From the NCBI GenBank assembly GCA_964621345.1, contig CAZUON010000001.1:124001-188000 (forward strand): DNA of 64,000 bases. The letters are read 5' to 3'. The DNA is from Glaciecola sp964621345 (GTDB lineage Bacteria > Pseudomonadota > Gammaproteobacteria > Enterobacterales > Alteromonadaceae). The notes below the pieces were generated by a model. It was not told where the DNA came from, searched no databases, and saw only the letters and a program-made list of their open reading frames with translations. The position numbers and the translations under genes are program-made. Shown one piece after another: positions 25,499 through 35,111 of this stretch (its first letter is position 1; each line of letters begins with the position of its first letter).

Positions 25499-26863
25499 TT
25501 ATTCACTGTCGTCCGAATCAATATTTTCATCCGGTGCAGCTCTTGGTTTTCGTTTTATGGGGGCGAAACCTAATTCCTCTGAAGAGCTTAGCGGGTTAAA
25601 ACGCTTCGTTTTCTTGGGTTTGGATTTGTTCAGTTTCTTGTTAACACGGGCTTGTTCTAATTTGGTGTGTTCTGCACGTGATTTTGTGCCTAAGCCTTTA
25701 AATTTAGCCTCTAAGCCCTCAAATTCGCTAAACTTAAAACGCTGCTCTAAGCGAGATTGAATAGCCAAGAAGCTTCGCCAATCTTTACTGCTAACAAAAG
25801 ACAATGCATTGCCTTGTTTACCGGCACGACCGGTGCGGCCTATTCGGTGTACGTACTCATCGGCAAACTTGGGGAGGTCGTAATTAATCACTTTGGCAAT
25901 ATTAGCAATATCAAGCCCGCGCGAGGCGAGGTCGGTGGTGACCAATACGCCAATTTTGCCACGACCAAAGTCGTTTATAATTGCTGAGCGTTGATTTTGT
26001 AAGAGGTCACCATGTAAAAATGCGGCACTGGCATCCTGCTCACCATGCTCTTTTAAAAAGCTGGCTAAACGCTCTGTATCTTCACGGGTAGCGGTAAATA
26101 CGAGCGCTTGTTCGCGACCTTCAAGGGTAACGGCTTTTAGTAACAGCTTGTCTTTATGTGAGACGCCGTCTGCAAAATAAAAAGCTTGGCTAATATCCTC
26201 ATGAGGGGTAGCAACTTTATCTATATTGATTTTCAGCGGCGACTTAAGCATGAGCTGGGTCATGTAATTGACCTCTGCACTGTCGATGGTTGCAGAGAAC
26301 ATCATCGTTTGACGTTTGCGGTGGTCAGCGCTTGAATGAATGTTCTCAAGGGCTTTTTCAAAGCCAAGTTCAAGCATGCGGTCCGCTTCGTCTAATACTA
26401 AAAGCTCAAGACCATTTAAAAAGATATGCCGTGCTTCTAAGTGATCGTTGATTCGCCCAGCAGTGCCTACAATAATTTGAGGGTTTCGGCGTAATGATTT
26501 TGCTTGATCGTTATAATTCTCGCCACCAACAATTAAGGTGCATTGCAGAGACAATTTTTGCGTGAGACTTTTAGTGACCGCAAATATTTGTCGAGCTAAC
26601 TCTCTTGTAGGGGCCAAAATTAGCGCTCTTGCATCACGTTTAGCGAGAGACTTTTGGGTGAGTAAACGGTTAATTGTAGGCACTAAAAACGCAAGTGTTT
26701 TTCCCGAGCCTGTTTTAGCCGAAGCAAGTAAGTCTTTGCCCATCAATCCATGAGGAATTGCTTGTTGCTGGATGTCGGTGGCTTCAGTTAACTGCAATGT
26801 ATCAATAGCAGAGAGAAGTCGTTTGTCTAAGGCTAGGTCGGTAAATAGCAAAATGGCGCTCAA
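25499..26863 (-). CDS. DEAD-box RNA helicase
   Basis: A 454-residue ATP-dependent RNA helicase. Ordered motifs: Q motif (FTDLALDKRLL...ATDIQQQAIP), I ASAKTGSGKT, Ia PTRELA, II VLDEADRM, III FSATI, and IV to VI, including HRIGRTGRAG. It ends in a short basic tail (KKLNKSKPKKTKRFNP) for RNA binding. It is nearest in appearance to SrmB/RhlE-type helicases, but I do not assign a symbol. There is no ATG near the start: TTG at 26863 or TTG at 26851 must be used, and no clear ribosome-binding site is visible. Both lie in a strong hairpin (26852-26883). Confidence 0.93.
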   Translation of the reverse strand: MSAILLFTDLALDKRLLSAIDTLQLTEATDIQQQAIPHGLMGKDLLASAKTGSGKTLAFLVPTINRLLTQKSLAKRDARALILAPTRELARQIFAVTKSLTQKLSLQCTLIVGGENYNDQAKSLRRNPQIIVGTAGRINDHLEARHIFLNGLELLVLDEADRMLELGFEKALENIHSSADHRKRQTMMFSATIDSAEVNYMTQLMLKSPLKINIDKVATPHEDISQAFYFADGVSHKDKLLLKAVTLEGREQALVFTATREDTERLASFLKEHGEQDASAAFLHGDLLQNQRSAIINDFGRGKIGVLVTTDLASRGLDIANIAKVINYDLPKFADEYVHRIGRTGRAGKQGNALSFVSSKDWRSFLAIQSRLEQRFKFSEFEGLEAKFKGLGTKSRAEHTKLEQARVNKKLNKSKPKKTKRFNPLSSSEELGFAPIKRKPRAAPDENIDSDDSE

Positions 26864-26883
26864 TCAATAAATAGAGCGCCATT
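26852..26883 (-). terminator. 10-bp hairpin at the helicase start, possible scoB terminator
   Basis: Perfect 10-bp arms AATGGCGCTC / GAGCGCCATT with a 12-base AT loop. On the minus strand the stem is followed by TTTGC, so it could terminate scoAB transcription. It also contains or abuts the only plausible helicase start codons, so it could control their translation. Confidence 0.5.
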
Positions 26884-26942
26884 ATAAAGGTTTACGGCTT
26901 TAAGCTAAATGCTTATTGTTGTTAATTGTTATTTATGCCCAA

Positions 26943-27602
26943 CTAATTAAATTGCATCTCGGGTATATCACCTTCAGCAATCAATTTTCCTGCGGTTTTT
27001 TCGCGTATTTCTTCAATAGAAACACCCGGCGCTCGCTCAAGCAGATGAAAGGCACCGTCTTTAACCGCTAGCACTGCTAAATCCGTAATAATACTATTAA
27101 TACAGCTCACCCCAGTGAGAGGTAAATTGCACCCTGGTAGGAGTTTTGAATTACCATGTTTGTCGGCGTGAGTCATGGTTACAATAATATTTTTTGCACC
27201 GGCAACTAAATCCATTGCACCGCCCATGCCTTTTATCAGTTTGCCGGGAATCATCCACGAGGCGATGTTGCCATTTACGTCTACCTCAAACGCACCGAGC
27301 ACAGTAAAATCGACATGACCACCACGAATCATCGCAAAACTTTCGGCAGAATCAAAAATCGAAGCGCCCGTCGATGCAGTAACTGTTTCTTTTCCGGCAT
27401 TGATCATATCGGCATCTACGTTTTCTTCAGTTGGGTAGGGTCCCATGCCCAGCAGACCGTTTTCTGACTGCAACATTACGCTAATGCCATCGGGCACGTA
27501 GTTTGCGGCTAGGGTGGGGATGCCTATGCCTAAATTAACATAATCGCCGTCTTTAAATTCTTGCGCCACGCGCATTGCAATTTGGTCTCTACTTAAGGCC
27601 AT
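26943..27602 (-). CDS. scoB: 3-oxoacid CoA-transferase subunit B
   Basis: Beta subunit of succinyl-CoA:3-ketoacid CoA-transferase, which activates acetoacetate with CoA from succinyl-CoA. Features: MRVAQEFKDGDYVNLGIGIP at the N-terminus, the catalytic-glutamate motif LQSENGLLGMGPYP, and the GAFEVDVNGNIASW and GAMDLVAGAKNIIV segments. At 219 residues it has normal length. Its ATG overlaps the TAA of scoA by one base (TAATG), showing tight coupling. Confidence 0.95.
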   Translation of the reverse strand: MALSRDQIAMRVAQEFKDGDYVNLGIGIPTLAANYVPDGISVMLQSENGLLGMGPYPTEENVDADMINAGKETVTASTGASIFDSAESFAMIRGGHVDFTVLGAFEVDVNGNIASWMIPGKLIKGMGGAMDLVAGAKNIIVTMTHADKHGNSKLLPGCNLPLTGVSCINSIITDLAVLAVKDGAFHLLERAPGVSIEEIREKTAGKLIAEGDIPEMQFN

Positions 27603-28309
27603 TATTGTGCCTCCTTCGCTAGTACTTTGCGTTCAATTCGTTTCTCAAAGCTGCCTTTGATTACGCGATTTACGTAAATACCCGGTGTATGAATTTGGCT
27701 TGGCTCCAATTCACCAGGCTCAACGATTTCCTCAACTTCTACCACAGTAATTTTGCCAGCAGTCGCGGCCATTGGATTAAAGTTCATAGCGGTATGGCGA
27801 TACATGCAGTTACCATAACGGTCCGCCTTCCATGCTTTGACAATGGCAAATTCGCCGGTGATACTTTCTTCCATAATATAGGGACGACCACCGAACTCTT
27901 TTACCTCTTTACCTTCGCCTACAGGAGTACCATAACCGGTTGCAGTGTAAAAAGCAGGAATGCCAGCACCACCGGCACGCATTTTCTCAGCCAAGGTCCC
28001 TTGTGGGGTTAATTCGACTTCTAATTCACCATTTAGCAATTGCTTTTCAAATAAGGCGTTTTCACCCACATAAGAAGACACCATCTTTTTAATTTGTTTA
28101 TCTTCAAGTAGAAGGCCAAGGCCAAAGCCGTCTACACCGCAGTTGTTTGACACCACGGTAAGCCCCTTAGTACCCATTTTTTTAATTTGAGCAATTAGAC
28201 CTTCTGGAATACCACAAAGACCGAAGCCTCCCGCAATTATGGTCATGTTATCTTCAAGGCCTTGCATTGCCTCTTCATAACTTGACACGACTTTGTTAAA
28301 ACCTGCCAT
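27602..28309 (-). CDS. scoA: 3-oxoacid CoA-transferase subunit A
   Basis: Alpha subunit of the same transferase. Features: DNMTIIAGGFGLCGIPEGLI (CoA-binding loop of family I CoA transferases), NNCGVDGFGLGLLL, the GGAGIPAFYTATGYGT region, and ADRYGNCMYRHTAMNFNP. At 235 residues it is typical. It is transcribed with scoB and divergently from a LysR regulator that probably controls the pair; a dyad lies in the 133 bases between them. Confidence 0.95.
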   Translation of the reverse strand: MAGFNKVVSSYEEAMQGLEDNMTIIAGGFGLCGIPEGLIAQIKKMGTKGLTVVSNNCGVDGFGLGLLLEDKQIKKMVSSYVGENALFEKQLLNGELEVELTPQGTLAEKMRAGGAGIPAFYTATGYGTPVGEGKEVKEFGGRPYIMEESITGEFAIVKAWKADRYGNCMYRHTAMNFNPMAATAGKITVVEVEEIVEPGELEPSQIHTPGIYVNRVIKGSFEKRIERKVLAKEAQ

Positions 28310-28382
28310 ACATTACTCCTAATCTTTCGCGCTAAAAACAATGATGATAGTATTTATGACTTGCTTGATTTTGTAAAATTAA

Positions 28383-28400
28383 ATTAATATTCGTATTAAT
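28383..28400. promoter_or_regulatory. LysR-type operator candidate between scoA and its regulator
   Basis: Perfect dyad ATTAATA-TTCG-TATTAAT, containing a T-N11-A core as expected for LysR-family sites, located 43 bases before the regulator start and within the divergent promoter region. Confidence 0.5.
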
Positions 28401-28442
28401 AAATAAAATGGAATTTCCTTCCGAGAATATTTTAGGGATAAA

Positions 28443-29327
28443 ATGTCAGTATCGTACAAAAATATGCGTGCTTTTGTGGCCGTCGCACAATCAAATACCT
28501 TCGCCGAAGCCGCTGATAAATTGTGTTTGTCACAACCCGCTTTGTCCACGTCGATTAAAAACATGGAACGCCAGTTAGGTGGGCAATTGTTTTCTCGCTC
28601 AACTCGGCGAGTGACGCTTACACCAGAAGCAGAAATATTTCTGCCTGTCGCTAAACGTTTGATAGACGATTGGGACAACGCACTTAATGATGTGAAAGAT
28701 CTATTTAGCGTACAAAAAGGGCATCTGACTGTTGCTAGCATGCCTTCATTTGCTGAGGGGCATCTTGCACAGATTTTACAAACTTATCACGATACTCACC
28801 CAAATATTATGCTTCGGGTACTCGACGTTGTTATGGAGCGGGTGATAGAGGCTGTGCAGACTGGGCGCGCCGATATTGGCTTTGTATTTGAGCCTGAGTC
28901 CTTGCAAGGGCTTTCGTTTGTGCCTCTGCTTACCGATAATTTTTGTGCGGTAATGCCGGCTCAGCATGAGTTAGTTGGGTTGAGTGCAATTTCCTTAAAT
29001 GATGTAAAGCCATACCCACTCGTTGCTATGAATACCGGCTCATCCATACGTCAATGGGTAGACCGTGCCTTTGCCTTAGAGGGCATCGAGCCTTCGATTG
29101 TCGCTGAGGCCTCTCAACTAGGCACGCTGGGACAGTTTGTAAAAACAGGACTCGGTTTGGCCATTGTTCCTCAGCTATGTAAACAACAAATGATAAGTAA
29201 GTCTCTTCGTTGTGTACCGCTTAAAGACGAGGTGTTGAAAAAGCAGGTAGGCATGATTGCGCAATCACCGGCAACGCTATCAAGTGCGGGGCTGAAGCTA
29301 TGGCGCATCGCTCTGGACAGCCAATAA
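28443..29327 (+). CDS. LysR family regulator, probably of scoAB
   Basis: A 294-residue LysR-type transcriptional regulator. The N-terminal winged helix-turn-helix reads AFVAVAQSNTFAEAADKLCL then SQPALSTSIKNMERQLGGQL, and a LysR substrate-binding domain follows from about residue 90. It is divergent from scoAB, the common arrangement for a LysR regulator and its target, so control of acetoacetate/CoA-transferase use is the inferred role. The inducer is unknown. Confidence 0.9.
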   Translation: MSVSYKNMRAFVAVAQSNTFAEAADKLCLSQPALSTSIKNMERQLGGQLFSRSTRRVTLTPEAEIFLPVAKRLIDDWDNALNDVKDLFSVQKGHLTVASMPSFAEGHLAQILQTYHDTHPNIMLRVLDVVMERVIEAVQTGRADIGFVFEPESLQGLSFVPLLTDNFCAVMPAQHELVGLSAISLNDVKPYPLVAMNTGSSIRQWVDRAFALEGIEPSIVAEASQLGTLGQFVKTGLGLAIVPQLCKQQMISKSLRCVPLKDEVLKKQVGMIAQSPATLSSAGLKLWRIALDSQ

Positions 29328-29546
29328 ACGGCATGGAATGCGCTTAGTTTTCAACGCCTAGCGTTTGAGTGTATCTATTGCCTTGCTAGATGCGCTATAA
29401 TGCGCGCCGCCAACATCCGCTACGAGTTTGTAAAATTCCATGTGGTGCGATTATTGGCCTTTTCAGTGCATTAATAGCAGCCTAAGTACCAGCCTATTTA
29501 GTTGGTATCTTTCCCCTTAATAAGCGCAGCAGGAGCCGATAGTTTA

Positions 29547-30761
29547 ATGTCGACTAGTACGCAAAATTTTTCAGAGCTAGGATTGGGTAAAAACGTCCTA
29601 AAAGCCATTGACGACCAAGGCTACAAAACCCCTTCACCTATTCAGCAACAGGCCATTGGAGCGGTGTTAAGTGGTAAGGATGTGATGGCTGCCGCACAAA
29701 CGGGTACCGGTAAAACGGGCGCTTTTGCTCTGCCCATCGTGCATATGCTCAATGAGCAGGCCGAGCGACCTCGTGCCAATCATGTTAAGTGTTTAATATT
29801 AACGCCCACTCGTGAACTGGCTGCACAAGTTGCGCAAAGTGTATTACTAAGCCACAAATATACAAACTTACACTCAAGTGTCGCCTTTGGTGGGGTGTCG
29901 ATAAACCCACAAATGAAGAGCTTACGCCGAGGCGTGGATGTATTGGTTGCCACCCCGGGGCGATTGTTAGACTTATATTCGCAAAATGCGATTAAGTTTA
30001 ATCAACTTAGCATGCTTGTGCTGGACGAGGCCGATCGAATGTTGGATATGGGCTTTATTCACGATATAAAGCGCATCATTAAGTTATTGCCTAAAAAACG
30101 CCAAAGTCTATTGTTTTCAGCTACATTTTCAGACGATATAAGAGCCTTAGCAAAACAGTTTATTGATAACCCTATTGAAATATCAGTCACACCAAAGAAC
30201 ACCACTGCTACCACGGTAGAGCAAGCGATTGTGCATGTCGATAAATCAAACAAGTCAAAACTGTTAGCAAAATTGATTGCAGATAACGATTGGCAACAGG
30301 TATTGGTGTTTTCTCGTACCAAACATGGGGCAAACCGAATCGCTAAGCAGCTCACCGCAAAAGGTTTAAACTCACTTGCGATTCATGGTAATAAAAGCCA
30401 AGGCGCACGCACCAAAGCACTGACCGATTTCAAAGCGGGAGAGTTACGAGTACTGGTCGCCACAGATATTGCTGCCAGAGGTATCGACATTGATTTGCTT
30501 CCGAATGTGATTAACTACGATTTACCGCATGTGCCTGAGGACTATGTACATCGAATTGGCCGTACAGGACGAGCAGGCGCTACCGGTAATGCGGTATCGT
30601 TCGCAACCGAAGACGATACTAAACAATTGAAAGCGATTCAGAATTTGATTGGTCAGCATATACCGGTCAAAGAAGTACCAGGATTATCGATTGAGGCCAT
30701 GCCTAATGCGCCAATCCGTGCCCCTAAACCTAGACGACCTAAAAAGCCGAAAAAACACTAA
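29547..30761 (+). CDS. rhlE: ATP-dependent RNA helicase RhlE
   Basis: A 404-residue DEAD-box helicase of the RhlE group. Motifs: FSELGLGKNVLKAIDDQGYK with SPIQQQAI (Q motif), AAQTGTGKT, PTRELAAQV, VLDEADRMLDMGF, FSATF, VLVATDIAARGIDI, HRIGRTGRAG. A short basic tail RAPKPRRPKKPKKH is typical of RhlE. The ATG at 29547 is chosen over the upstream TTG (29502), as homology begins there and AGGAG lies at 29531. A perfect TATAAT at 29396-29401 suggests a promoter and a 5' leader of about 140 bases. Roles in ribosome maturation and RNA decay are known for the family. Confidence 0.93.
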   Translation: MSTSTQNFSELGLGKNVLKAIDDQGYKTPSPIQQQAIGAVLSGKDVMAAAQTGTGKTGAFALPIVHMLNEQAERPRANHVKCLILTPTRELAAQVAQSVLLSHKYTNLHSSVAFGGVSINPQMKSLRRGVDVLVATPGRLLDLYSQNAIKFNQLSMLVLDEADRMLDMGFIHDIKRIIKLLPKKRQSLLFSATFSDDIRALAKQFIDNPIEISVTPKNTTATTVEQAIVHVDKSNKSKLLAKLIADNDWQQVLVFSRTKHGANRIAKQLTAKGLNSLAIHGNKSQGARTKALTDFKAGELRVLVATDIAARGIDIDLLPNVINYDLPHVPEDYVHRIGRTGRAGATGNAVSFATEDDTKQLKAIQNLIGQHIPVKEVPGLSIEAMPNAPIRAPKPRRPKKPKKH

Positions 30762-30856
30762 TTTGCTTGTTTATTAGGTTGCTTAAACTACAGATGCTCC
30801 CTAATATCACCTTATGCGTGAGACGCACATAAATTTTGTTCGTTAAGGGAATATCT

Positions 30857-32191
30857 ATGAACTTTAACTCGATTCTTGCCCATTTTCATGCCGCCATCGA
30901 CAAAATAGTCTTGGTGGCCAGTGAATCGCACACCTATGTTCAATTACTCATTGTTGCAGCAATTTATCTTGTTGCATTTTTGCTTTCGAACAAGCTACGA
31001 AAGTCTTTTCGTATAACGCAAAAAATGCCAGACGAAAATGCGCATCCTATTGTGATGCTAATTTATCGTATATCTGCACTAATGTTCCCGTTATTAGCCT
31101 TTGTGTTGTTGTTAATCTCTACAGAGTTTTCTGCGCAAATGGCCTTTTCACCGTGGTTAATTAACACCGCTTACGCTATTGCCGCACTCCTGTTTTTTAA
31201 TGCATTAATAAACGCATTTGTCGTAAATAGGGTGGCTGCGTCAGCGTTTAAATGGGTAGGCTTGCCAATTGTTTTTTTTAAGTTAGTCGGGTTATTGCCG
31301 CTTATTATCGAATCGTTACAAAACATTGCTATTAATGTTGGGAATATCGAAATTTCAGCCTATGGCATTGTCAGAGTCGTTATTTTTGGTGGCTTTTTAT
31401 TTTGGTTAGGGCGGGCGTCAAATACCTTTGGGCAGTCGGTTATCAAGCGCCAAGAATCTCTTGATATTCCTACGCGAGAAGTCTTTGCAAAAATCTTCGA
31501 AGTGACGCTGTTTTGTATCATTGCATTGTTACTTCTCAATGTAATGGGAATTAACCTTACTACCTTGGCGGTATTTGGCGGTGCGTTGGGCGTAGGTATT
31601 GGTTTAGGCTTACAAACTATTGCCTCTAATTTCATCTCAGGCATCATTATTTTGCTCGACAAGTCTCTTACGGTAGGTGACTTTGTTGAGTTAGAAGATG
31701 GTCAAATGGGCTTTGTTAGAGAGTTTAGAATGCGCTATGCGGTGCTTGAGACCTACGATGGCAAAGACATTCTCGTACCTAACGAAAAATTTATTTCCAC
31801 ATTTTTAGTCAATTGGACCCACAAAGATCCTAAGCAGCGCTACCGTGTTGATTTTTCGGTGGCCTATGCCACCGATATTCGTGCGATGGTCGAGTTAGTA
31901 AAAGATGCCGTAGCGACCCACCCAAAGGTAATAAGTGGCGACGACATTCCTTTTGAAGAGCGACCCGACTGTGAAATTGATAGCTTTGGGGATTCCGGAG
32001 TAAATATGTTCGTTGAGTTTTGGATGGAAGGGATTGATGACGGTAAAAACCGTGTTGGCGGAGACTTACTGCTGATTATTTTCGAAACATTGCGTGAAAA
32101 TAACATCTCCATCCCATTTCCGCAGCGTGAAGTACGAGTGCTTAATGAGCGAGAAAATACCGATAATAAGACATTTAAGACTGACAAATGA
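30857..32191 (+). CDS. MscS family mechanosensitive ion channel
   Basis: A 444-residue inner-membrane protein with about five N-terminal transmembrane helices and a pore helix plus beta domain of MscS type: FGGALGVGIGLGLQTIASNFISG (glycine/alanine-rich pore helix TM3), LTVGDFVELEDGQMGFV and VLETYDGKDILVPNEKFI. Longer than MscS (286) because of extra helices, like the YbdG/YnaI class. Opens under membrane tension in osmotic downshock. ATG at 30857 has AAGGGA at good spacing; the upstream in-frame start at 30836 is less likely. Confidence 0.92.
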   Translation: MNFNSILAHFHAAIDKIVLVASESHTYVQLLIVAAIYLVAFLLSNKLRKSFRITQKMPDENAHPIVMLIYRISALMFPLLAFVLLLISTEFSAQMAFSPWLINTAYAIAALLFFNALINAFVVNRVAASAFKWVGLPIVFFKLVGLLPLIIESLQNIAINVGNIEISAYGIVRVVIFGGFLFWLGRASNTFGQSVIKRQESLDIPTREVFAKIFEVTLFCIIALLLLNVMGINLTTLAVFGGALGVGIGLGLQTIASNFISGIIILLDKSLTVGDFVELEDGQMGFVREFRMRYAVLETYDGKDILVPNEKFISTFLVNWTHKDPKQRYRVDFSVAYATDIRAMVELVKDAVATHPKVISGDDIPFEERPDCEIDSFGDSGVNMFVEFWMEGIDDGKNRVGGDLLLIIFETLRENNISIPFPQREVRVLNERENTDNKTFKTDK

Positions 32192-32230
32192 CAAGGAAGG
32201 CCATGCAGATACATATGACCTTCCTTGTTT
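32191..32230. terminator. Bidirectional terminator
   Basis: Perfect 10-bp arms ACAAGGAAGG / CCTTCCTTGT between the convergent mechanosensitive-channel and alkene-reductase genes, followed by TTT on +. Confidence 0.7.
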
Positions 32231-32233
32231 TAG

Positions 32234-33322
32234 CTACGCTTGGTAAGCAGGGTAGTCGCTGTATCCTTCAGCGCCACCACCATACCACTGACTTGCATCA
32301 TCAAATGCGGCTAAAGGCCAGTTGTTTTTATAACGCTCTGGTAAATCTGGGTTACTGATATAAGGGCGGCCAAAGGCTACCATGTCGGCTTGCTCGGTAC
32401 TAACAACTTGGCTGGCACTTTCAAAGGTATAACCACAGTTAGCGACTATTTTACCGTCGAATAGAGGTCTAAAGTCAGACAGAGTCATTGGCTCGCCGCG
32501 CTCATGAAAACCAAACGCAAGGCCATCCATAATGTGAACATAGCCGATTTGCTGAGCATTAAGCTCTTTTACTACCTCAGTATAAAGTGTTTGGTAGTCG
32601 TCGCAGCCCATCATATTAAATACTCCATTTGGCGATATTCTCACGCCAATTTCTTCTGGCGTATATACTTCTTTTATCGCCGCTAACGCTTCATTTAAAA
32701 AGCGCATTCTATTTTCAATACTGCCGCCGTATTCATCATCACGTTGGTTGCTTTCGCCATCTAAAAACTGATTAAGCAAATAACCATTCGCCGCGTGAAC
32801 TTCAACACCGTCGAAACCTGCCGCTTTTGCGTTTTTTGCAGCTTGTTTGAAATCTGCAACGGTCCGAGCAATATCCTCTTTTGTCATTGCGCGAGGCACT
32901 TCGTATGCTTTTTTGCCTTGTGGCGTATGAATATGGTCATTTTCTATTTTAATGGCTGAGGCGCTAAATGGGGCTTTACCATTATGAAAGTCGCTGTGTG
33001 ATGCGCGGCCGCAGTGCCAAAGTTGCAATACTATTTTGCTATTTTTTGCATGTACTCTATCGACAATTTTCTTCCATGCGCCGACCATTTCTCGATTATA
33101 AATCCCCGGTGAATCGACCCAGCCAATCCCTTCTTCTGAAATGACGGTGGCTTCTGTAATGATGAGGCCTGCACTTGTGCGCTGCTCATAATAATCGCCC
33201 ATAATCTCGTTCGGAACGCGACTTACGCCCGCTCTACCCCGGGTAAGCGGGGCAAGAACAAAACGATTTTTTAATGTATCGCCAAATAAGGGAAGGGGGG
33301 AATATAAATCAGTTGTAGACAT
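32234..33322 (-). CDS. Old yellow enzyme family alkene reductase
   Basis: A 362-residue FMN-dependent ene-reductase, similar to NemA/XenB. A TIM barrel with the substrate-activating His/Asn pair in GVEVHAANGYLLNQFLDG and the family motif NQRDDEYGGSIENRMRF, the LQLWHCGRASH segment, and the FMN-phosphate region MVAFGRPYISNPDLPERY. It reduces activated C=C bonds or nitro compounds with NAD(P)H. No TetR/NemR-type regulator is adjacent. Physiological substrate unknown. Confidence 0.94.
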   Translation of the reverse strand: MSTTDLYSPLPLFGDTLKNRFVLAPLTRGRAGVSRVPNEIMGDYYEQRTSAGLIITEATVISEEGIGWVDSPGIYNREMVGAWKKIVDRVHAKNSKIVLQLWHCGRASHSDFHNGKAPFSASAIKIENDHIHTPQGKKAYEVPRAMTKEDIARTVADFKQAAKNAKAAGFDGVEVHAANGYLLNQFLDGESNQRDDEYGGSIENRMRFLNEALAAIKEVYTPEEIGVRISPNGVFNMMGCDDYQTLYTEVVKELNAQQIGYVHIMDGLAFGFHERGEPMTLSDFRPLFDGKIVANCGYTFESASQVVSTEQADMVAFGRPYISNPDLPERYKNNWPLAAFDDASQWYGGGAEGYSDYPAYQA

Positions 33323-33521
33323 GTATGCTCCTATACAATCGTTAAGGTCGATTCGCTTTGTAATAATTCATGCCCTGAAGAATAATGGAAACAGGCACTT
33401 ATTTTTCGAATCGTAGGTTTATTACATCGATTTATATGGCGCTTACACGAAAAAGAGCAAGTTAATGTTTTAGTATATGCTATCGCGTCTTGATCTTATG
33501 CTTGATAATGAGACACGAAAT

Positions 33522-33536
33522 GCCCGTCTAGCGGGC
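33522..33536 (-). terminator. Small hairpin overlapping the ybiT stop
   Basis: GCCCG / CGGGC with 5-base loop containing the stop codon of ybiT. Short and without a strong T-run; weak evidence for termination. Confidence 0.3.
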
Positions 33537-35111
33537 GCTGATGTACTCATCGTAACTACCTTGAAAGTAGTTGAGCTTTTTATCTTTAATCTCAATGATT
33601 GAGCTTGCTAAACTGGATACAAACTCACGGTCATGGCTGACAAAAATTAAGGTGCCATCGAAATCTTTCAAAGCAAGATTAAGCGCCTCAATTGCTTCCA
33701 TATCCATGTGGTTGGTAGGCTCATCCATAATGATTACGTTGATTTCTTGCATCATTAACTTACCAAACATCAGGCGGTTCTTTTCTCCACCTGAGCACAC
33801 TTTTACATCTTTCTCGATATCATCTGCACTAAACAATAAACGCCCTAAGATAGCACGAACGGCTAAATCGTCATGTTTGGGTGTACGCCATTGCGACATC
33901 CAGTCAAACAAATTCATTGAAGTGCCAAAATCGTTACTTACATCTTGGCCTAAATAACCAATACTGGCGTTTTCAGACCATTTCAAGGTTCCGGCATTCG
34001 GTGTGAACTCGTTAACCAAGCAACGTAACAGGGTAGTTTTACCCGCACCATTTTCACCAATTACCGCAAGTTTTGCGCCTGCTTCTAATAAAATGTCGCC
34101 GCCGGTAAATAAGGTGTCACCCTCAAAACCATGCTGAACATTGTGCATTTCAAGGGCTAAGCGGTGAAGTTTTTTATGCTGTTTGTAGGTAATAAAAGGG
34201 CTTTGTCGGCTGGACGGGATCACCTCATCTAATTCGATTTTTTCCATTCGCTTGGCGCGAGAAGTCGCTTGTTTTGCTTTTGATGCATTTGCTGAAAAGC
34301 GTGCAACAAAGCTTTGAAGCTCTTTAATTTCAGCGGTTTTCTTTGCGTTTTCGCTGTGTAGTTGTTCTTGAACTAAGCTAGACGCTGCCATATAGGCCTC
34401 GTAGTTACCCGGATAAATACGCAACTCACCGTAATCGATATCAGCCATATGTGTGCACACAGCATTTAAAAAATGGCGGTCATGGGAAATAATAACCATG
34501 GTGCTTTTACGGGCGTTCAGCACATCTTCTAGCCATTTTATGGTGTAGATATCAAGGTTGTTGGTAGGCTCATCGAGCAATAAAATATCAGGGGCGGCAA
34601 AGAGCGCTTGGGCAATCAAAACGCGCAGTTTTAAACCTGGGGCAACTTCCGACATTAAGCCAAAATGGTAACTTTCGTCGATACCGGCCTCTACTAGCAG
34701 TTCAATGGCTCTGGTTTCTGCTGTGTAGCCGTCCATTTCAGCAAATTCAGACTCAAGGTCTGCTACCTTCATGCCATCTTCTTCTGACATTTCGGGTAAA
34801 GAATAAATACGATCGCGTTCTTTTTTGACTTCCCATAAATGGGTATCGCCCATGATCACCGCGTCTACTACTGAGTATTGTTCAAAGGCAAATTGGTTCT
34901 GGTTTAGGGTGCCAATGCGTTCGCCCGGTGATACCGAAACATTGCCCGCAGTAGGAGCAAGTTCACCACTCATAATTTTCATTAAGGTCGATTTACCACA
35001 ACCGTTTGCGCCAATTAAGCCGTATCGGTTGCCATTGCCAAATTTGGCTGAGATATTCTCAAATAATGGCTTAGCGCCAAACTGCATCGTAATGTTTGCG
35101 GTAGTGATCAA
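33528..35111 (-). CDS. ybiT: ABC-F family ATPase YbiT
   Basis: A 527-residue soluble protein with two ABC ATPase domains and no membrane region. Domain 1: Walker A GLIGANGCGKST, signature region VAPGLKLRVLIAQALF, Walker B ILLLDEPTNNLDI. Domain 2: Walker A AVIGENGAGKTTL, signature CSGGEKNRLMFG, Walker B VIIMDEPTNHMDM. The charged P-site tRNA-interaction linker lies between. ABC-F proteins act on the ribosomal E site and relieve stalled or unusual translation. The first signature is degenerate (EVAPGLKLR), as seen in YbiT. Length matches YbiT (530). Confidence 0.93.
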   Translation of the reverse strand: MITTANITMQFGAKPLFENISAKFGNGNRYGLIGANGCGKSTLMKIMSGELAPTAGNVSVSPGERIGTLNQNQFAFEQYSVVDAVIMGDTHLWEVKKERDRIYSLPEMSEEDGMKVADLESEFAEMDGYTAETRAIELLVEAGIDESYHFGLMSEVAPGLKLRVLIAQALFAAPDILLLDEPTNNLDIYTIKWLEDVLNARKSTMVIISHDRHFLNAVCTHMADIDYGELRIYPGNYEAYMAASSLVQEQLHSENAKKTAEIKELQSFVARFSANASKAKQATSRAKRMEKIELDEVIPSSRQSPFITYKQHKKLHRLALEMHNVQHGFEGDTLFTGGDILLEAGAKLAVIGENGAGKTTLLRCLVNEFTPNAGTLKWSENASIGYLGQDVSNDFGTSMNLFDWMSQWRTPKHDDLAVRAILGRLLFSADDIEKDVKVCSGGEKNRLMFGKLMMQEINVIIMDEPTNHMDMEAIEALNLALKDFDGTLIFVSHDREFVSSLASSIIEIKDKKLNYFQGSYDEYISAR

